64,000 nt of DNA, from assembly GCF_000283155.1 (NCBI RefSeq), contig NW_004454166.1, positions 15,418,100 to 15,482,099 on the forward strand. Reading direction: 5' to 3'. The notes beneath the pieces were generated by a model. The model saw nothing but the letters and a program-made list of their open reading frames with translations, was not told the origin of the DNA and did not search any database. This DNA is from Ceratotherium simum simum. Its lineage: Eukaryota; Chordata; Mammalia; Perissodactyla; Rhinocerotidae. Shown in pieces: positions 12,430 through 25,190 of this stretch (position 1 is its first letter; each line of letters starts with the position of its first letter). Both the position numbers and the translations under genes were made by a program.

Positions 12430-12645
12430 TTTTTCCTTTTTTTTTTATAATTTTACTTTTATTTTTTTCCCCCCCAAAGCCCCAGTAGATAGTTATATGT
12501 CATAGCTGCACATCCTTCTAGTTGCTGTATGCGGGACGCGGCCTCAGCGTGGCCGGAGAAGCAGTGCCTCGGTGCGCGCCCGGGGTCTGAACCCCGGCCG
12601 CCAGCAGCGGAGCGCCCACTTAACCGCTAAGCCACAGGGCCGGCC
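12430..12645 (-). repeat. ERE SINE, short form
   Basis: Perfect 16-bp target duplication CTTCAGATATATTTCT (12414-12429, 12646-12661), one of the longest here. Confidence 0.95.
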
Positions 12646-12715
12646 CTTCAGATATATTTCTATTTCCCCACTCCCATCTTTTTTTCTAGGACTTCAATTA
12701 CATGTATGTTTAGAC

Positions 12716-13240
12716 TGAAGCCAGGTACCTGAGGGTTACTGTAAATATTCAATAAGAACAGGATTACCCTTCGAACTTATTCCCAACACAGGCACAGATG
12801 AAAAGAAGTTAATCTTGTTAATTTGCTGTTGTTTTCTTATTTAACCTGAAGGTGACTTAAGGGTCACAAGGATTTATGAGCTTGTTTTACAGAAGAAAAA
12901 GAATGCCTTTAAGGAAGACAGGATCACCAGATAACCAGCCCCCAGCTGTAGCTGTTGTCCAGAAGTCTGAATGCCCAAGGGCTTATCTGGAGTGAAGGAA
13001 ACATGAATTTCCCCTTTGTTTCTCTGAAACTACTCCTGCCAAGCCCCTTAGCTCTATAAAACCCCTTGCTGTCTTTTGTTAAGGTGGATTTGAGAGAACT
13101 TATCTGCCAGCCTTTTCTCCTTTTGGCCAATTTGAATAAACCTTTCTCCACCTCCAAGCACTGGTGTCTCAACGACTGGCTTTTTTGTGTGCGTGTGGCA
13201 CATCGGGCACACAAACTTGAGATTAACAGGTTCAGTATCA
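12716..13240 (+). mobile_element. Solo LTR of class I endogenous retrovirus type
   Basis: 525-bp element with TG...CA ends (TGAAGCCAGG to TTCAGTATCA) and a 4-bp target duplication AGAC (12712-12715, 13241-13244), the size typical of ERV class I. TATA box CTATAAAACC near 13053-13062 and polyadenylation signal AATAAA at 13135-13140, in LTR order. No viral genes remain. Orientation is antisense to PTBP3. Confidence 0.8.
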
Positions 13241-13444
13241 AGACCACTTGATTTTCTTCTACAGGCTACTAAGACTCTGTTTATTTCTTTTTTGGTCCTT
13301 TTTTTGTCTGTCTACTTTAGTTCCTATTGCTGTCTTCAAATTCACTGACCCTTTCCTCTGCAAAATATAATGTGCTGTTAATGCCATGCTGTGTATTTTT
13401 TTCAGATATTATATTTTTATCTCTAGAAGTTCCATTTGATTTTT

Positions 13445-13678
13445 TTTTTTTTTTAGTGAGGAAGATCAGCCCTGAGCTAACATCCATGCCAATCCTCCTC
13501 ATTTTGCTGAGGAAGACTGGCCCTGAGCTAACATCTGTGCTCATCTTCCTCCACTTTATGTGGGACACCGCCACAGTATGGCCTGATAAGTAGTGCGTCG
13601 GTGCGTGCCCAGGATCTGAACCCAGGCTGCCAGCAGCAGAGCATGCGCACTTAACCACTATGCCACGGGGCCAGCCCC
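13445..13678 (-). repeat. ERE SINE, medium form
   Basis: Target duplication TCCATTTGATTTTT at 13431-13444 and 13679-13692. Confidence 0.94.
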
Positions 13679-14340
13679 TCCATTTGATTTTTATCTGTCA
13701 TTTTTCTCCTTGTTGGGCTATTTTCCTTTAAATCCTTGAACATACTTTTAATTACCATTTCAAAGTCAAAATCTGCTAACTTCATGATCTGTCATTTTCT
13801 AGATCTGTTTTTGTTGAGTGATTTTTCTCCTGGTTATGGGTCACAATTTTGTGGTTCTTCCCTTGTTTGGCAATTTTTGATTGAATGCTCAACACTGTGA
13901 GCACTAGAATTTGTTTCATTCCTTTAATGCACCAGATTCTTTTCAGGAAAAAAGTTACTTTCAGATCAGGTAATTGTTTTGGAGCTTGATTTTAAGCCTT
14001 GTTGGGGTGGGTTTAGAGTAGACTTCGTGCTAGAGCTGGTGTAACCCAACTGGGAAGGTATGTGTGACTTAATATTCAGCAATAGATTCAAAGGCATATT
14101 TCTGGAGCACTTTTCTCACAGAGCTCCCTTCTCTCCCATACTCTGCCCCTATAACTCCTAGCTGCCTCAGCTGTCCCAAACTTAGATCTCCATCTCTTCA
14201 ACTCAGCAATTCTGCTATGTTTGTTTCAGGTCCCCTCTCTTGACACAGTCTAAAAAAAAAAAGCCCGGATGATTATAGAGCTCACTTCAATTGTTCTCTT
14301 CTCTCTGAGGTCACAGTCCTGCATATAATAATACATTGGA

Positions 14341-14600
14341 GAGCCCGGCCCCATGGCATAGTGGTTAAGTCCGGCACACTCTGCTTCAGTGGCCTGGGTT
14401 CACGGGTTCGGATCTCAGGCGTGGACCTACACCAGTCATCAAGCCATGCTGTGGCAGCGACCCACATACAAAATAGAGGAAGACTGGCACAGATGTTAGC
14501 TCAGGGCTGATCTTCCTCAAGCAAAAAAAAAAAAAAAAAGAGCAAGATTAGCAACAGATGTTAGTTCAGAGCAAATCCTCACCAAAAAAAATATAATAAT
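14341..14600 (+). repeat. ERE SINE, medium form, older copy
   Basis: Diverged head (AGCCCGGCCCCATGGC), two A-rich runs in the tail, both GATGTTAG repeats present. Flanks are AATAATA-rich, so the target duplication is unclear. Confidence 0.88.
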
Positions 14601-14698
14601 AATATATTTGAAATAACAGCTGCTTAAGAAAAAAGATCAATTTCTCACTCATGTAAAAAGTCTAAATGTAGAAATTCCAGATCTGGAATGGTGACATA

Positions 14699-15028
14699 CA
14701 GTCATCCCTCTGTATTCATGGGGGATTGGTTCCAGGACCCTCTGGATATAAAAATTCACAGATGTTCAAGTCCCTTATATAAAATAGTGCAGTACTTGTA
14801 TACCACCTATGCACATCCTCAGGTATACTTTAAACCAACTCTAGATTACTTACAATACCTAATACAATGCATATGCTATGTAAATAGTTGTTATACTGCA
14901 TTGTTTAGGGAATAATGACAAGAAAAAAAGTCTGTACATGTTCAGTACAGAGGCAACCATCATAGGCCTTTCCCTCTGCAGTTAGTTGAATCCATGGATG
15001 TGGAACCTGTGGATACAGAGGGCTGACC
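14699..15028 (-). mobile_element. Tigger-type non-autonomous DNA transposon
   Basis: About 330 bp with inverted ends (CAGTCATCCCTCTGTAT at left, ATACAGAGGGCTGAC at right) and a middle including the ACTGCATTGTTTAGGGAATAA block. Same family, opposite orientation, as 46328-46887. Confidence 0.7.
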
Positions 15029-17892
15029 ATACAAAGTTATCAGTGACTCAGGCTCTAACTGTCTCTGTTAGGGTGCAGCTCTCATCCTCATCATCCAAGA
15101 TGGAAGCTGGAACTCCTGAAAGGCAGCAGGATAAAAGAGGAAAAACAGTGTGTCCATGCAGAGATACCCTAGAAGTAACACTTCCACTTATTTCTCATTA
15201 GCCAGGGCTTAACCACATGACCACACCTAGCTATAAGGAAGACTGTAAAAACAGTCATTTAATCTGGGTAGCAATGTGTCCAGATAAAAATTAGGGTTCT
15301 GTTACTAAAGAAAATAGAAAGAGAAGTATTGGGGTACAAAATAAACAGTCTCTGCCATAATTCCTAATATTAAATTCCAGAGGAAAAGCTTATGATTTAT
15401 GAAGAAAAGTGTAAAACATTTTCATAATTATCAAAGGACATAAAATAAGACCTAAAAACATGGAATCACATGTCATGTTACCAGACAGAAAGACAGTACC
15501 ACAAAAAGACCAACATTTCGCATTAACATATAAACTTAATGTAATTCTAATCAGAATCCCTAAAAATCCGTGGGTTAAGATTAAGGGATGAGGGATTATT
15601 CAGTTTAGAATAGACAAAATAATTTAAAGTTCATATGGAAGAAGACATGTCCACAATAAGCTAAGAGATATTTTTAAGAGAATATTAATAACTAATACCT
15701 AAGTAGAATGACCCTATGTCCTCAGTTTGCTTGGGACAGTCACAATTTGGCACCATTGTGCCAGCATCCTGTACAGTTTAACATATTCACTTTTGAAAAA
15801 AACTGTTTAATAGTTGCATTGAAATAAATCCAAATAGGCTTAGTAAATTCTTTTTTTTTTTAACTTCCAGTTTTGCCATGGTCTCATCTAGTAGTAGTTT
15901 ATAAACCATATGTACAGTGGTTAAATCTGAAAGTCAACCAGTGAGACTGAATCTTTTCACTCACAACCTTTTCACAGATAACATACACAGTCTTTGATTT
16001 AAAAAAACAATTAAGTGCAATGGGACATAAGTAGCTAAGGACAGCTCTTAACTCCTTCCATCAGTATTCAACTTGCTACCTATACTGTTCATTTGGCTGC
16101 CAATCAGTGGAAAATGTGATAATTACAGGCCAGTGCACATGAAATACAATTTTGTTTATCACCATTCCATTTTATCTCTTGCAGTAAATCCATAAATCCA
16201 TAAAATTTCACTTGCAAAGTTTCTTTTCCATCTGTAAACAGTAAAGTGACATGTTTTAATACGTTGACTCCATTAATAGAAGTTTGTAAACAACTAAATT
16301 ATATCAGTTTTATCATTATCTAACATTAGGAAATCAGTTATTACCCAGTAATGGTTTAATATTGAATCCTTTCAATGGAATCAAAATACAGCATTTGGGA
16401 AGTCATTCTATCAAAAGTGAAATATCTGACCCTAATAAAAACTCAGTTTAATAAGTTCAACATTAAAGATGAAACTTTTTTTTGAGGTACCAATACAAAT
16501 ACAAATTCTAGTACAGCACAGTGTCATGATAAAAACACTGGTCTGACAGTCCTATGGGGCAGACCTGTACTTGCAATTGGTTTGGTGCATACATAACTCC
16601 TATTAACCAAATAAGCAACACTCTACAAATAGAAAGAGAAACTACAGTTGTCAAATTTTACAGATATTTTTAAATCCACACTTAGATTAACTGAACTACA
16701 AAATTTTTGTGATGAAGATTATATTGAATACAAAAAAGAGCCTTTAGCAAATGCTATAGATGGCTCTTTTACCTACCCATCATCAATGTGATTTTTAAAA
16801 TTTTTGTGTCTTTGACAAACTCCTTAAGTATCTTACAAAGGAATTAAACTCTTTTGTAATTGAACCCTAAAATCCTTCTGTCACAATTTGTTCAAAATGA
16901 ATTAGTAATCTTTATTCAAAGGAGACAAGGAATGCAGTACCAAAATCTTCAGCTTTTGAAGGTTTTAGAGAATTACAAACATTGGATCAAATATTACAGA
17001 AATATTTTTAATGTATAGATGACCCCAAGAAAAAAAGTGAAATTTCTAGGTGTCAAAAGCGAAGCCCCTCAGCAGGCTTTCCCCTCAGTGAAAGGCCAAC
17101 TAAAATTAGAAATTTTCCACCTACCAGAGGTATTTAACAAGGAAGCCTAACTATGTTTAGGGATTTTGATGGGGGAAATGGGAATGTTTGGATTTTGAAT
17201 TTTCTCTTCCCTTCTGGTATAGGAATCCCCAAGGCAATAAATTAACATATACATTATAACATCTTAGGGGCTGGTGACACCCTAGAAAGTCTAGCAAAGC
17301 GAACACAAAACTACCCCAGAGATTCTCACAGAAGAAAAAACAATTCATCTAAAGATCATCTCACAAGCAAAAATTACGAATTGCACAGGAAAAATAATAT
17401 ACCATAAGCAAATATTAGCAGATACAAAAAACAATATTAGCACCTAAAGAACTCCATAATTGTAAAATCTGAGGCTATAAAAATTTTGTTTTAAATGATT
17501 AAAGAACTAAAAAGAAAAAGCAACAGAAACCAAAAGAAAAGAACTATTTTTTAAAAAACAATAAAACCAGGTAGATTTTAAAAATGAATCAAATAGAACA
17601 TAGAGAACTGAAAAATATAAACCCTGAAATCAAATACTCAATATGTAGAAGGATTAAACAGCACATTAGACCAAGCTGAACAGATAATGAGCAAATCAGA
17701 AAACCATTTTAAGGAAATTATCTAAAATACTGGACCTTAAGGAGAAAGAGACGACAAGAAATGTAAGAGGTTAAAACAAATGCAGGACTGAATGAGGTGG
17801 TCCCATACATGTCTAACCAGAGTTGCAGAAGGAGTCAATCCTGTGCAGAGCTGGGTACTCCTAAGCAGGATAAATGAAACTAAGTCTCCAGC

Positions 17893-18082
17893 AATGGTCC
17901 TCAACCCTGACTGTTGATCTATCACCTAAGAACCTTTAAGAATAAAAAACAGTGCCTAGACACCACCCCTCCCCTCCCCCAATCCCAGAGATTTTGGAAT
18001 TGGTGTGGGTATGTCAAGGCACCTGTATTTTCGTCAATGCTTCCCAAGCTACTTTAGTGAGCATCCAGGGTTGAGAACCTGT
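17893..18082 (-). mobile_element. MER5-type hAT element, diverged
   Basis: Ends resemble GGTCCTCAACCCTG and GGTTGAGAACCTG, the inverted ends of MER5-like Charlie elements, with the expected length of about 190 bp. Confidence 0.5.
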
Positions 18083-18164
18083 GATCCATACCTAGACATA
18101 GCTAGTGAAACCACAGAACAAAAATAAATAGAAAAATGTTAAAAGTAACTAGATAGAAGTAATA

Positions 18165-18400
18165 CTATCTACAAATTACCAACCTAGACTGACAATAGAC
18201 TTCTCAACAACAGAAGCCAAAGAATAATACAACCTTCAGTACCTTCACAGTGCTGAGAGAAAATAACTGTCAACCTAGAATTCTAAACAGCTAACTATCA
18301 TTCAATAGGGATAATGAAATAGCCATTTTTAATCAAAGTCTGAGAGGTTACTACCATTTATAGAGCTTTACTGAAAAAGCTACTAAGAGGATGTACTCCG
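18165..18400 (+). mobile_element. L1-like fragment
   Basis: Contains GAGAGAAAATAACTGTCAAC, then CTAGAATTCTAAAC, resembling a sense L1 segment that also occurs near 45880. Confidence 0.45.
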
Positions 18401-18747
18401 GAAGAGAAACACTGAACCTAGAATGGAATGAGGTACGCGAAGAAATTCAAAACATAGAAACAAACACAAACTGCTGCTGCCAGCTAAACTCACAGCTCAT
18501 ACTTCTTTCTTTTCCTAACTGCTCAATCAACTAGGATCTAAGTCTTTCTGGTCATCCATCCAGTAGTTCATAAACATGACCAAACAAACAAATTGACCTC
18601 CGTTTTAAAAATAAGAACAAACACATGGGCCCCACCCTAGGTGTACTGTAACTCTGGGGAGTAAGGGCAGAATTTTTTTTAAAGCCTACCAGATCAAGAT
18701 GGTAATCAGGTATAGGAACTTCAGATTCTAGCATTTCCTTCATCCAT

Positions 18748-18930
18748 TAGTTCTCAAAGTGTGGTTCCTCAAATGGCAGCATCAGCATTACCCGGGAACT
18801 TGTGGAAATGGAAATTCTCAGGACCCACCCCAGATATACTGAATTAGAAATTCTGAGGATGGACTCAGCAACCCTGCTTAAAAAGCCTTCCAGGTGATTC
18901 TGATGCCGGCTCAAGTTTAAGAAAGCTGCT
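18748..18930 (+). mobile_element. MER5-type hAT element
   Basis: Good match to the TTCTCAAAGTGTGGTTCCTC start, GCAGCATCAGCATTACC, and TTCCAGGTGATTCTGATGCC. Best-preserved copy here. Confidence 0.7.
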
Positions 18931-20173
18931 TTAGTCTCATGCCCATATGACTGTTCACACTTCTACATGAACAAATCCCCTGCTGCTGCTCTGCCTACAA
19001 AATCTTTCCATTCAGTCCTCTAGAGCGATGTACCACGGCTGACCAATTCCCATACATTCTTAATCTCATCACTGAATTTTCTTTTCATCTTTTGCCTTAA
19101 CTGAACCTGGTCCACTTCTCTTATAGAGTCCACATATAAAGGCTGTTCACTGTTCCAAACACCACGTAGTTCAAGGGTCTGGAAAGTGAGGTCCACTCAT
19201 TCCCTTATTCTCTATAACTCCAAAAGGATTTGGATAAAAATCCATCTTTTCTGAGTCTCTCCACTCTCATGGCTTCAGTTATCAATTATGTATGATATTG
19301 ACTTCCAAATTTCTCTCGTGATGTTGAGATCAGAAGAACCCACTGCCTACCTGACACTTCTATTTGGATGTTCCAAAGGAACCTCAAACTCAACATATAA
19401 AAATCTCAACCTGTTGTTGTATTATCCAATTCTGTTCTTCCTATGTTTTCTAATATAAATGGATGGTACCACCATTCGTCTATCCAATTATCCAAGTCCA
19501 AAACCTAGAAATCATCAATGGAATCCCTTATTCAAACATTCAATTAATCACCAATTATTATCGATTTCACCTTCTGTAAGTTCTCTCTCTCCATGACGAT
19601 TGCTACTGCTATAGTACCAATGACCATCCCTTACTAAGATATTCTATACAGTAATAGCCTCTTAACTGCTCACTCTCTCCAGTAGTGAATTCCTCCAATT
19701 CATTTTACAGTCCCCAAATTTCAAGAACATTTATTTTTAAATCATGTGGTACCTTATGGGATGTGAATTATGCTTCAATTTTTAAAAATCATGTGATCCT
19801 ATAGTTTTAATACTTCTATTATTCTAAATCCATCATCATTCAACACAAGTTTTTAAATCTAGCTCTTTTAAAAACTCAATTGTTCTGGGTCACCAACTTA
19901 TTGATAGCTTTATCACAACTATGTAACACAAAGAACATCAATCAAAAAAGGAATTATAGAATTATATCCAAATTAATCCTTAAAATTTAAGAGAGCTATA
20001 ATTAGTAATTTCATCTATATGAACTTTACTACAATAAATTTTAGTTTTTGTCATAAATAGTGGCACTTCAACCTGCTGATGAGAAAAATAAGAACATGGT
20101 AGAAGGAAATTTTGAAATTCATGGAAAGAAAACAATTCAGATTTTGAAAAAAATCAAAACTTACCATACACAC

Positions 20174-20246
20174 CTGTAGGAGTAGAATTGTTCATGGTAA
20201 AAGGTCCGTTAATGATGTCAGAAGAAAGAAGCTCATCAGATCCCCG
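20174..20246 (-). CDS. PTBP3: PTBP3 exon 3
   Basis: Encodes residues 15-38 plus the first base of codon 39 (RGSDELLSSDIINGP, then FTMNNSTPT). The acceptor is ttgcttttcag just right of 20246. It matches the N-terminal linker of PTB proteins and contains a second in-frame ATG (M32). Two donors are usable. The proximal one (CAG|gtgtgt) ends the exon at 20174. A distal one (ATG|gtaagt) ends it at 20165 and would insert Gly-Val-Tyr without changing frame. I chose the proximal site because the product then follows the usual family junction before A-N-G-N-D; the distal site is the better consensus. The exon also carries a CTTCTTTCTTCT run, a PTB-like pyrimidine motif. Flanking introns are very long (31.5 kb upstream, 19.3 kb downstream). 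Confidence 0.93.
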
Positions 20247-20735
20247 CTGAAAAGCAAGAATAATATTCTATTAATAAGAAAAGTCTTGGATAATGGTTCA
20301 TACTTACTACTAAAAATATTAAAAGCTAATAATATTACTTTACCGGAATGTCAAGGCATTTAAGGGGAAGTCCTCAAGAATCACAAAAACTAAAGGTTGG
20401 AAGTAAACTTTACAGTAAAAAAAAAAAAAATACTGCACGTCCACATAATTGTTAGTTATCAAAAAAAGAACTGCCATCACATAATTGGCATAATCCTGCA
20501 ACCCATTTTGATCAGACCTAATCCTGAGATGTTACATTTGAAGTACCAGAAACCGTATTTGGGGGCTGCATCCTGACATTGTTTTTGTAGTATATTTTCA
20601 AGTATACTGAGTATATTAACTATATTTAGTATAGTAAGTATGTTAAGTTTTTACAGTATATCTTAAATTATTTGCATGCAAATAATTTGTGCAGCACTCC
20701 TTAAGAATCCTGACTTTTCAATACCTATGTGTTTT

Positions 20736-20952
20736 GTTTTTTTTTTTTAAAGATTTTATTTATTTTATTTTTCCCCCCAAAGCCCCAGTGGATAGTTGTA
20801 TGTCGTAGCTGCACATCCTTCTAGTTGCTGTATGTGGGACTCGGCCCCAGGATGAACGGAGAAGTGGCGCCTCGATGCGCACCCGGGATCCGAACCCGGG
20901 CCACCAGCACCGCAGCGCGCGCACTTAACCACCAAGCCACAGGGCCGGCCCC
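20736..20952 (-). repeat. ERE SINE, short form
   Basis: Target duplication TATGTGTTTT at 20726-20735 and 20954-20963. Lies about 490 nt upstream (in transcription) of the exon 3 acceptor, so it is the nearest ERE to an acceptor in the gene. Confidence 0.94.
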
Positions 20953-22162
20953 TTATGTGTTTTTTTTTAAGTTGAACACAAAGATGCAATTTATTTTGAT
21001 ATTGGCCAAATCCTTTACAAGTGATTTTTCATCCATTAATCTTCAAAATGATCTTTAATGTGTACTATTTCTTAAATAACTACTGTTTAAGTAATTTACT
21101 CTTTTTTTCAGGTAAGAGTTTTGACCAATTCCAAAGCTGAACTCTCAATGCTAAAAGACAAGTAAAACAGGCCTTTCCATTGCAACCATAAGATCTATTA
21201 CCAAGATTAAAAAGTTTATGTTTAGGAAGGAAAATAAACACCGTGTACAAAGTTAAAACCAATCTATTTCAAATGTTACTGTTTGTTTAACTCGGTCAAT
21301 TTTTAAGAACAAATATTTTGGTCTATTGGATGATAAAACTTAGTCCTCAAACTATCCTACAAATATCAGAATATCAATAGTGCACCAACAGATATTTAAT
21401 GTTTGGGTATAAGCAGCACTTCTGTTAGGAACAACGTTAGCCTTTGCTGAAGAAAGGCAAACCACCAATGTGTTTGCATAACAGAAATGCAATTATTTAA
21501 ACAATTCCTGTGTTAAACATCCAGAAATTATTCCCTTTGGTTCTTTCACTAGAAGTTTATAGAGACAGCTTGGGACAAGAGGAAGGAATTAAATAAGCAT
21601 GTAAAATGAAATAAAATTAAAAATGTCAACTTCTAGAAAGACCAGGATTACGGCCTCACTTAAAGCATAGGTCTTCCTGATAGTATCCAAAATACAGATA
21701 TTGGTAACCAAAAACAGACTTCATATAGTTTGCTGACTTCTTGCAGATACGGAAAGGTGAATTTTTGCAGTTTGAAATGTAGTAAAAATTTAAACGTGCC
21801 CAACATGTTTTTATATATGAGGAATTTGGTAAAATATGTTTTACTAATAGATATATCTTCTACACATATGTGAGTTTATATCAATACGTAAATTGAGTTA
21901 ATCTGATCTTAGAAACCACTTAGAGATCACTTTAGTTCTTTTCTAGACCTGCAGGAGTATGTTAAAATATCAACTAAATATTAATTCTAGGTGGACTGCA
22001 GATTGAAATCTAAGAGGCAAAACAATAAAGACTCTAGAAGATAACAGAAAAGAGTATCTTCATAATCTTGGAGTAGGGAAAGATTTCTTAAACAAGAAAC
22101 AAAACAATTATAAATGAAAATATTGATAAATTATACAACATTGAAATTAAGAATTTTATTTA

Positions 22163-22244
22163 CAATATATACAAATATGGAATCATGTTGTATACCTGAA
22201 ACTAATATAATGTTATATGTCAATTATATCTCAATTTTTAAAAA
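22163..22244 (+). mobile_element. Very short 5'-truncated L1 insertion
   Basis: 82-bp piece of an L1 3' end (TGTATACCTGAAACTAATAT then CAATTATATCTCAATTTTT and an A-run), flanked by a perfect 14-bp target duplication AAGAATTTTATTTA (22149-22162, 22245-22258). Confidence 0.8.
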
Positions 22245-22445
22245 AAGAATTTTATTTAACAAAAGGTATTATTAGGAGATTAAAAATGCAAGTCAGAGTG
22301 GGAGAAAATATCTACACGTAACCAACACAGGTTTTATATCCAGAACTTACTAAGAAAAAGAAGAGGGGAAAAAAAGGAAAAAACACTAGAAATCAGTATG
22401 AAAAAGTCAAGATAACAGAAAATGACAAGAGAGTTGAACAGGCAC

Positions 22446-22835
22446 CTCAGAAAGTAAGTAGTAGCCTTTATCACTGTTCCAGAGTATTTGTGCCCTCTCC
22501 TTTTCCTGTGAAAGGATTATTCATCCCCATCCACGGCCATGTGACTTGTTAACGCCTCCTATGAGAGGAGCATACCCCCCTGACCCACTAACATCAAGCA
22601 TGGTCTTGTCATATGCTTTCACCTATGGAATGTGAATGGACATGACCTACACTAAATTCAAGCAGAAGCTTCAAAAGATAGTAGTTTCTGCTAGTTTCTT
22701 CCTCTTTCCCTCTGAAATAAGAAGACCATATCCCAAATAGGGGCTACTCTTTCGGCCTGATTCCCAGCATAAGAACACGTATAGCTCTGTAACAGCCACC
22801 AACATTGTACGTGAACAAGAAATTAATGTTTTTCT
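22446..22835 (+). mobile_element. LTR-like or other old interspersed repeat
   Basis: Block with CATGTGACTTGTTAAC, ATGGAATGTGAATGGACATG, GGGGCTACTCTTTCGGCCTG and GAACAAGAAATTAATG, resembling a common mammalian repeat. It sits inside L1 sequence. Class not certain. Confidence 0.35.
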
Positions 22836-23385
22836 ACGTCATATCTAAATGACAAATACCATATCCAATAAACATACGAGAAAATGCTCAACCTCATCCG
22901 TCATCAGAGAAATGCAAGTTAAAACCACAATGAAATACTAGCAAATTAAAAAGACTAACAATATCAAGCATTGATAAGAATGTGGAGCAACAGAACTCTT
23001 ATATGGTGCTAGTGTGAGTGTAAATTGGTACAACTTCTGGAAAACTGACCCAATATACTACAATTGAATATATGAATATCCTAGGATCCCTATGTATTCT
23101 ACTCCTATGGATATACTCAAGAGTTTGCCTGCTTATGTGCACCTCAACACATGAGAATGTTCTCAGCAGCATTATCTCTACTAGCCAAACTGGAAACAAC
23201 CAAATGTCATCAACCACAGAATGGATGAATAAATTTTTGTAAATGCATTCAATGATTTATAGCAATGAGAATGAACTACTGCTCCACACAATAACATAGA
23301 TAAATCTCACAAACATAAGACGTCAGTCACAAAAGAATACACACTATATTACTGCATTTATATAGAGTTCAAAAATAGTCAAAAC

Positions 23386-23633
23386 TGGGGCTGGCCCAGT
23401 GGCAAAGTGGTTAAGTTCGCATGCTCTGCTTCGGCGACCCAGGGTTCGCAGGTTCGAATCCCGGGCACTGGCGAATGCACCACTCGTCAAGCCATGTGTG
23501 GCGGCATCCCATATGCAAAATAGTGGAAGATGAGCACAGATGTTAGCTCAGGGCTAATCTTCCTCAGCAAAAAGAGGAAGACTTGCAACGGATGTTGCAC
23601 AGAGCCAATCTTCCTCACACACACACACGAAAA
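23386..23633 (+). repeat. ERE SINE, medium form
   Basis: Target duplication AGTCAAAAC at 23377-23385 and 23634-23642. Tail ends in (CA)n. Confidence 0.94.
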
Positions 23634-23670
23634 AGTCAAAACGAAATTATGCATCTAAACTATATATCTA

Positions 23671-23889
23671 GGGGCCGGCCCCATGGCTTGGCGGTTAAGT
23701 GCTCGCGCTCCTCTGCTGGCGGCCCGGGTTCGGATCCCAGGCGCGCACCTACGTACTGCTTCTCCTGCCATGCTGAGGCCGCGTCCCACATACCGCAACT
23801 AGAAGGATGTGCAGCTATGACATACAACTATCTACTGGGACTTTGGGGGAATAAATAAATAAATAAATAAAATTTAAAAAAAAATAAAT
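23671..23889 (+). repeat. ERE SINE, short form
   Basis: Only 37 bp after the previous ERE, but an independent insertion: its own target duplication is TATATATCTA (23661-23670, 23890-23899). Confidence 0.94.
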
Positions 23890-23899
23890 TATATATCTA

Positions 23900-24850
23900 C
23901 ATGCAAAAGATGGACGTTGGACCCGTTCCTCACACCATATTCAAAAATTAATTCAAAAAGGTTGTACATCTAAATGTAAAACTATAAAACTCTTAGAAGG
24001 AAACACAGGAATAAATCTTCATGGCTTTGGGTTAGGAAATGGTTTCTTGACACCAAAAGCACAAGTGACAAAAGAAAACAAAATGATAAATAGATAAATT
24101 GGACTTCATCAAAAATAAAAACTTCTGTACTTCAAAGGCCACCATCAAGAAAATGAAGAGACAAGGCAGATTAAGGGAGAAAATATTTGCAAATCATATA
24201 TCTGACAAGGGACTGGTATCCAGAACATATAAACTCTTATAACTCAATAATGAAAAGACAAATAACCCAACTGAAATAATAGGCAAAGAATTTGAACAGA
24301 CATTTCTGCAAAGAAGATATACAAATGGCCAATAAGCACACGAAAAGATTCTCAACATCATTAGTCATTAAGGAAATGCAAATTAAAACCACAAAGAGAT
24401 CACTTCAAATAAAAATTAACACCATGATATCACCACCTACCTATCAGAACAATTAAAATAAAAAATAGTGAAAATATCAAATGCAGGCAAGGATTTAGGA
24501 GAAACTGAATCTCTCACACGTTGCTGATAGGAATGTAAAAGGGTACAGCCACTATGGAAACAGCCCAGTGGTTTCCTAAAAAAGGGTACCATAAGGGAAG
24601 ATCTTTGTGGTGATGGATTAGTTCTGCACCTTGATTGTGGTGATAGTTACATGAATCTACACATGCAATAAAATAAAACAGAATTACACACCGGCATTGT
24701 ATCAATGTCAACGTCTTTGTTTTGCTAATGTACTATAATTAAGATGTAACCATTGGGGGGAACTGTGAAGGGTACACAGGACCTCTCTATAGTATCTTTA
24801 TAAGTTGCTGTGAATCTCTTATTTTTTCAAAATAAAAAGTTAAAAAAAAC
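23900..24850 (+). mobile_element. L1 3' end
   Basis: Sense L1 from late ORF2 to the 3' end, including TTGGACTTCATCAAAAATAA, AGGAAATGCAAATTAAAACC, TGTGGTGATGGATTAG and a terminal A-rich run at 24830-24848. Confidence 0.65.
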
Positions 24851-25190
24851 TATGATGAGAGATATATCATTCTGAGCCAGAGGATTCCTACTGACTTGAG
24901 CGATTTCTTGCTAGCCTAGAATAATCATTACTATCACCTGTGCTCAACTCGCAAGCACAGATAAGACTGGTCAGGCTATCAACTACCACAGCTCATTCTC
25001 AGAGCTCATCCCTCACACTATCCTTCTATACAATGGTAGTCCAGAAGGCATCCTTTCCAAGACAAGCAACATTCAAAACACAACCACGTGAGTTCCTTAT
25101 GGGAATCTATATGTAAGGAAAAGGAAGGAAAGAATCAAAGGCAGACAACATACATGAGAAAAATTACACAACTTTAAATTATGAGCACAG

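Larger units (their letters stand above)
11985..14230. mobile_element. Old LINE (L1M-like) segment with three insertions
   Basis: Continuous LINE-like sequence interrupted by an ERE (12430-12645), a solo LTR (12716-13240) and a second ERE (13445-13678). It resumes after each, which orders the insertions as younger than the LINE. Confidence 0.5.
878..20173 (-). other. PTBP3: PTBP3 intron 3
   Basis: A 19.3-kb intron. Repeats are concentrated between 1.1 and 14.6 kb. Stretches with nothing identifiable: about 2110-3400, 4525-5140, 11260-11980 (G/C-skewed low-complexity part at 11400-11470), 15040-17890 (AT-rich, apparently unique) and 19000-20160 (possibly an old LINE). Confidence 0.85.
21985..23670 (+). 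mobile_element. L1 3' region, interrupted
   Basis: Decayed sense L1 including CTCAACCTCATCCGTCATCA and GAAATGCAAGTTAAAACCAC. Interrupted by an 82-bp L1 tail insertion (22163-22244), an LTR-like block (about 22446-22835) and an ERE (23386-23633). Confidence 0.65.
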
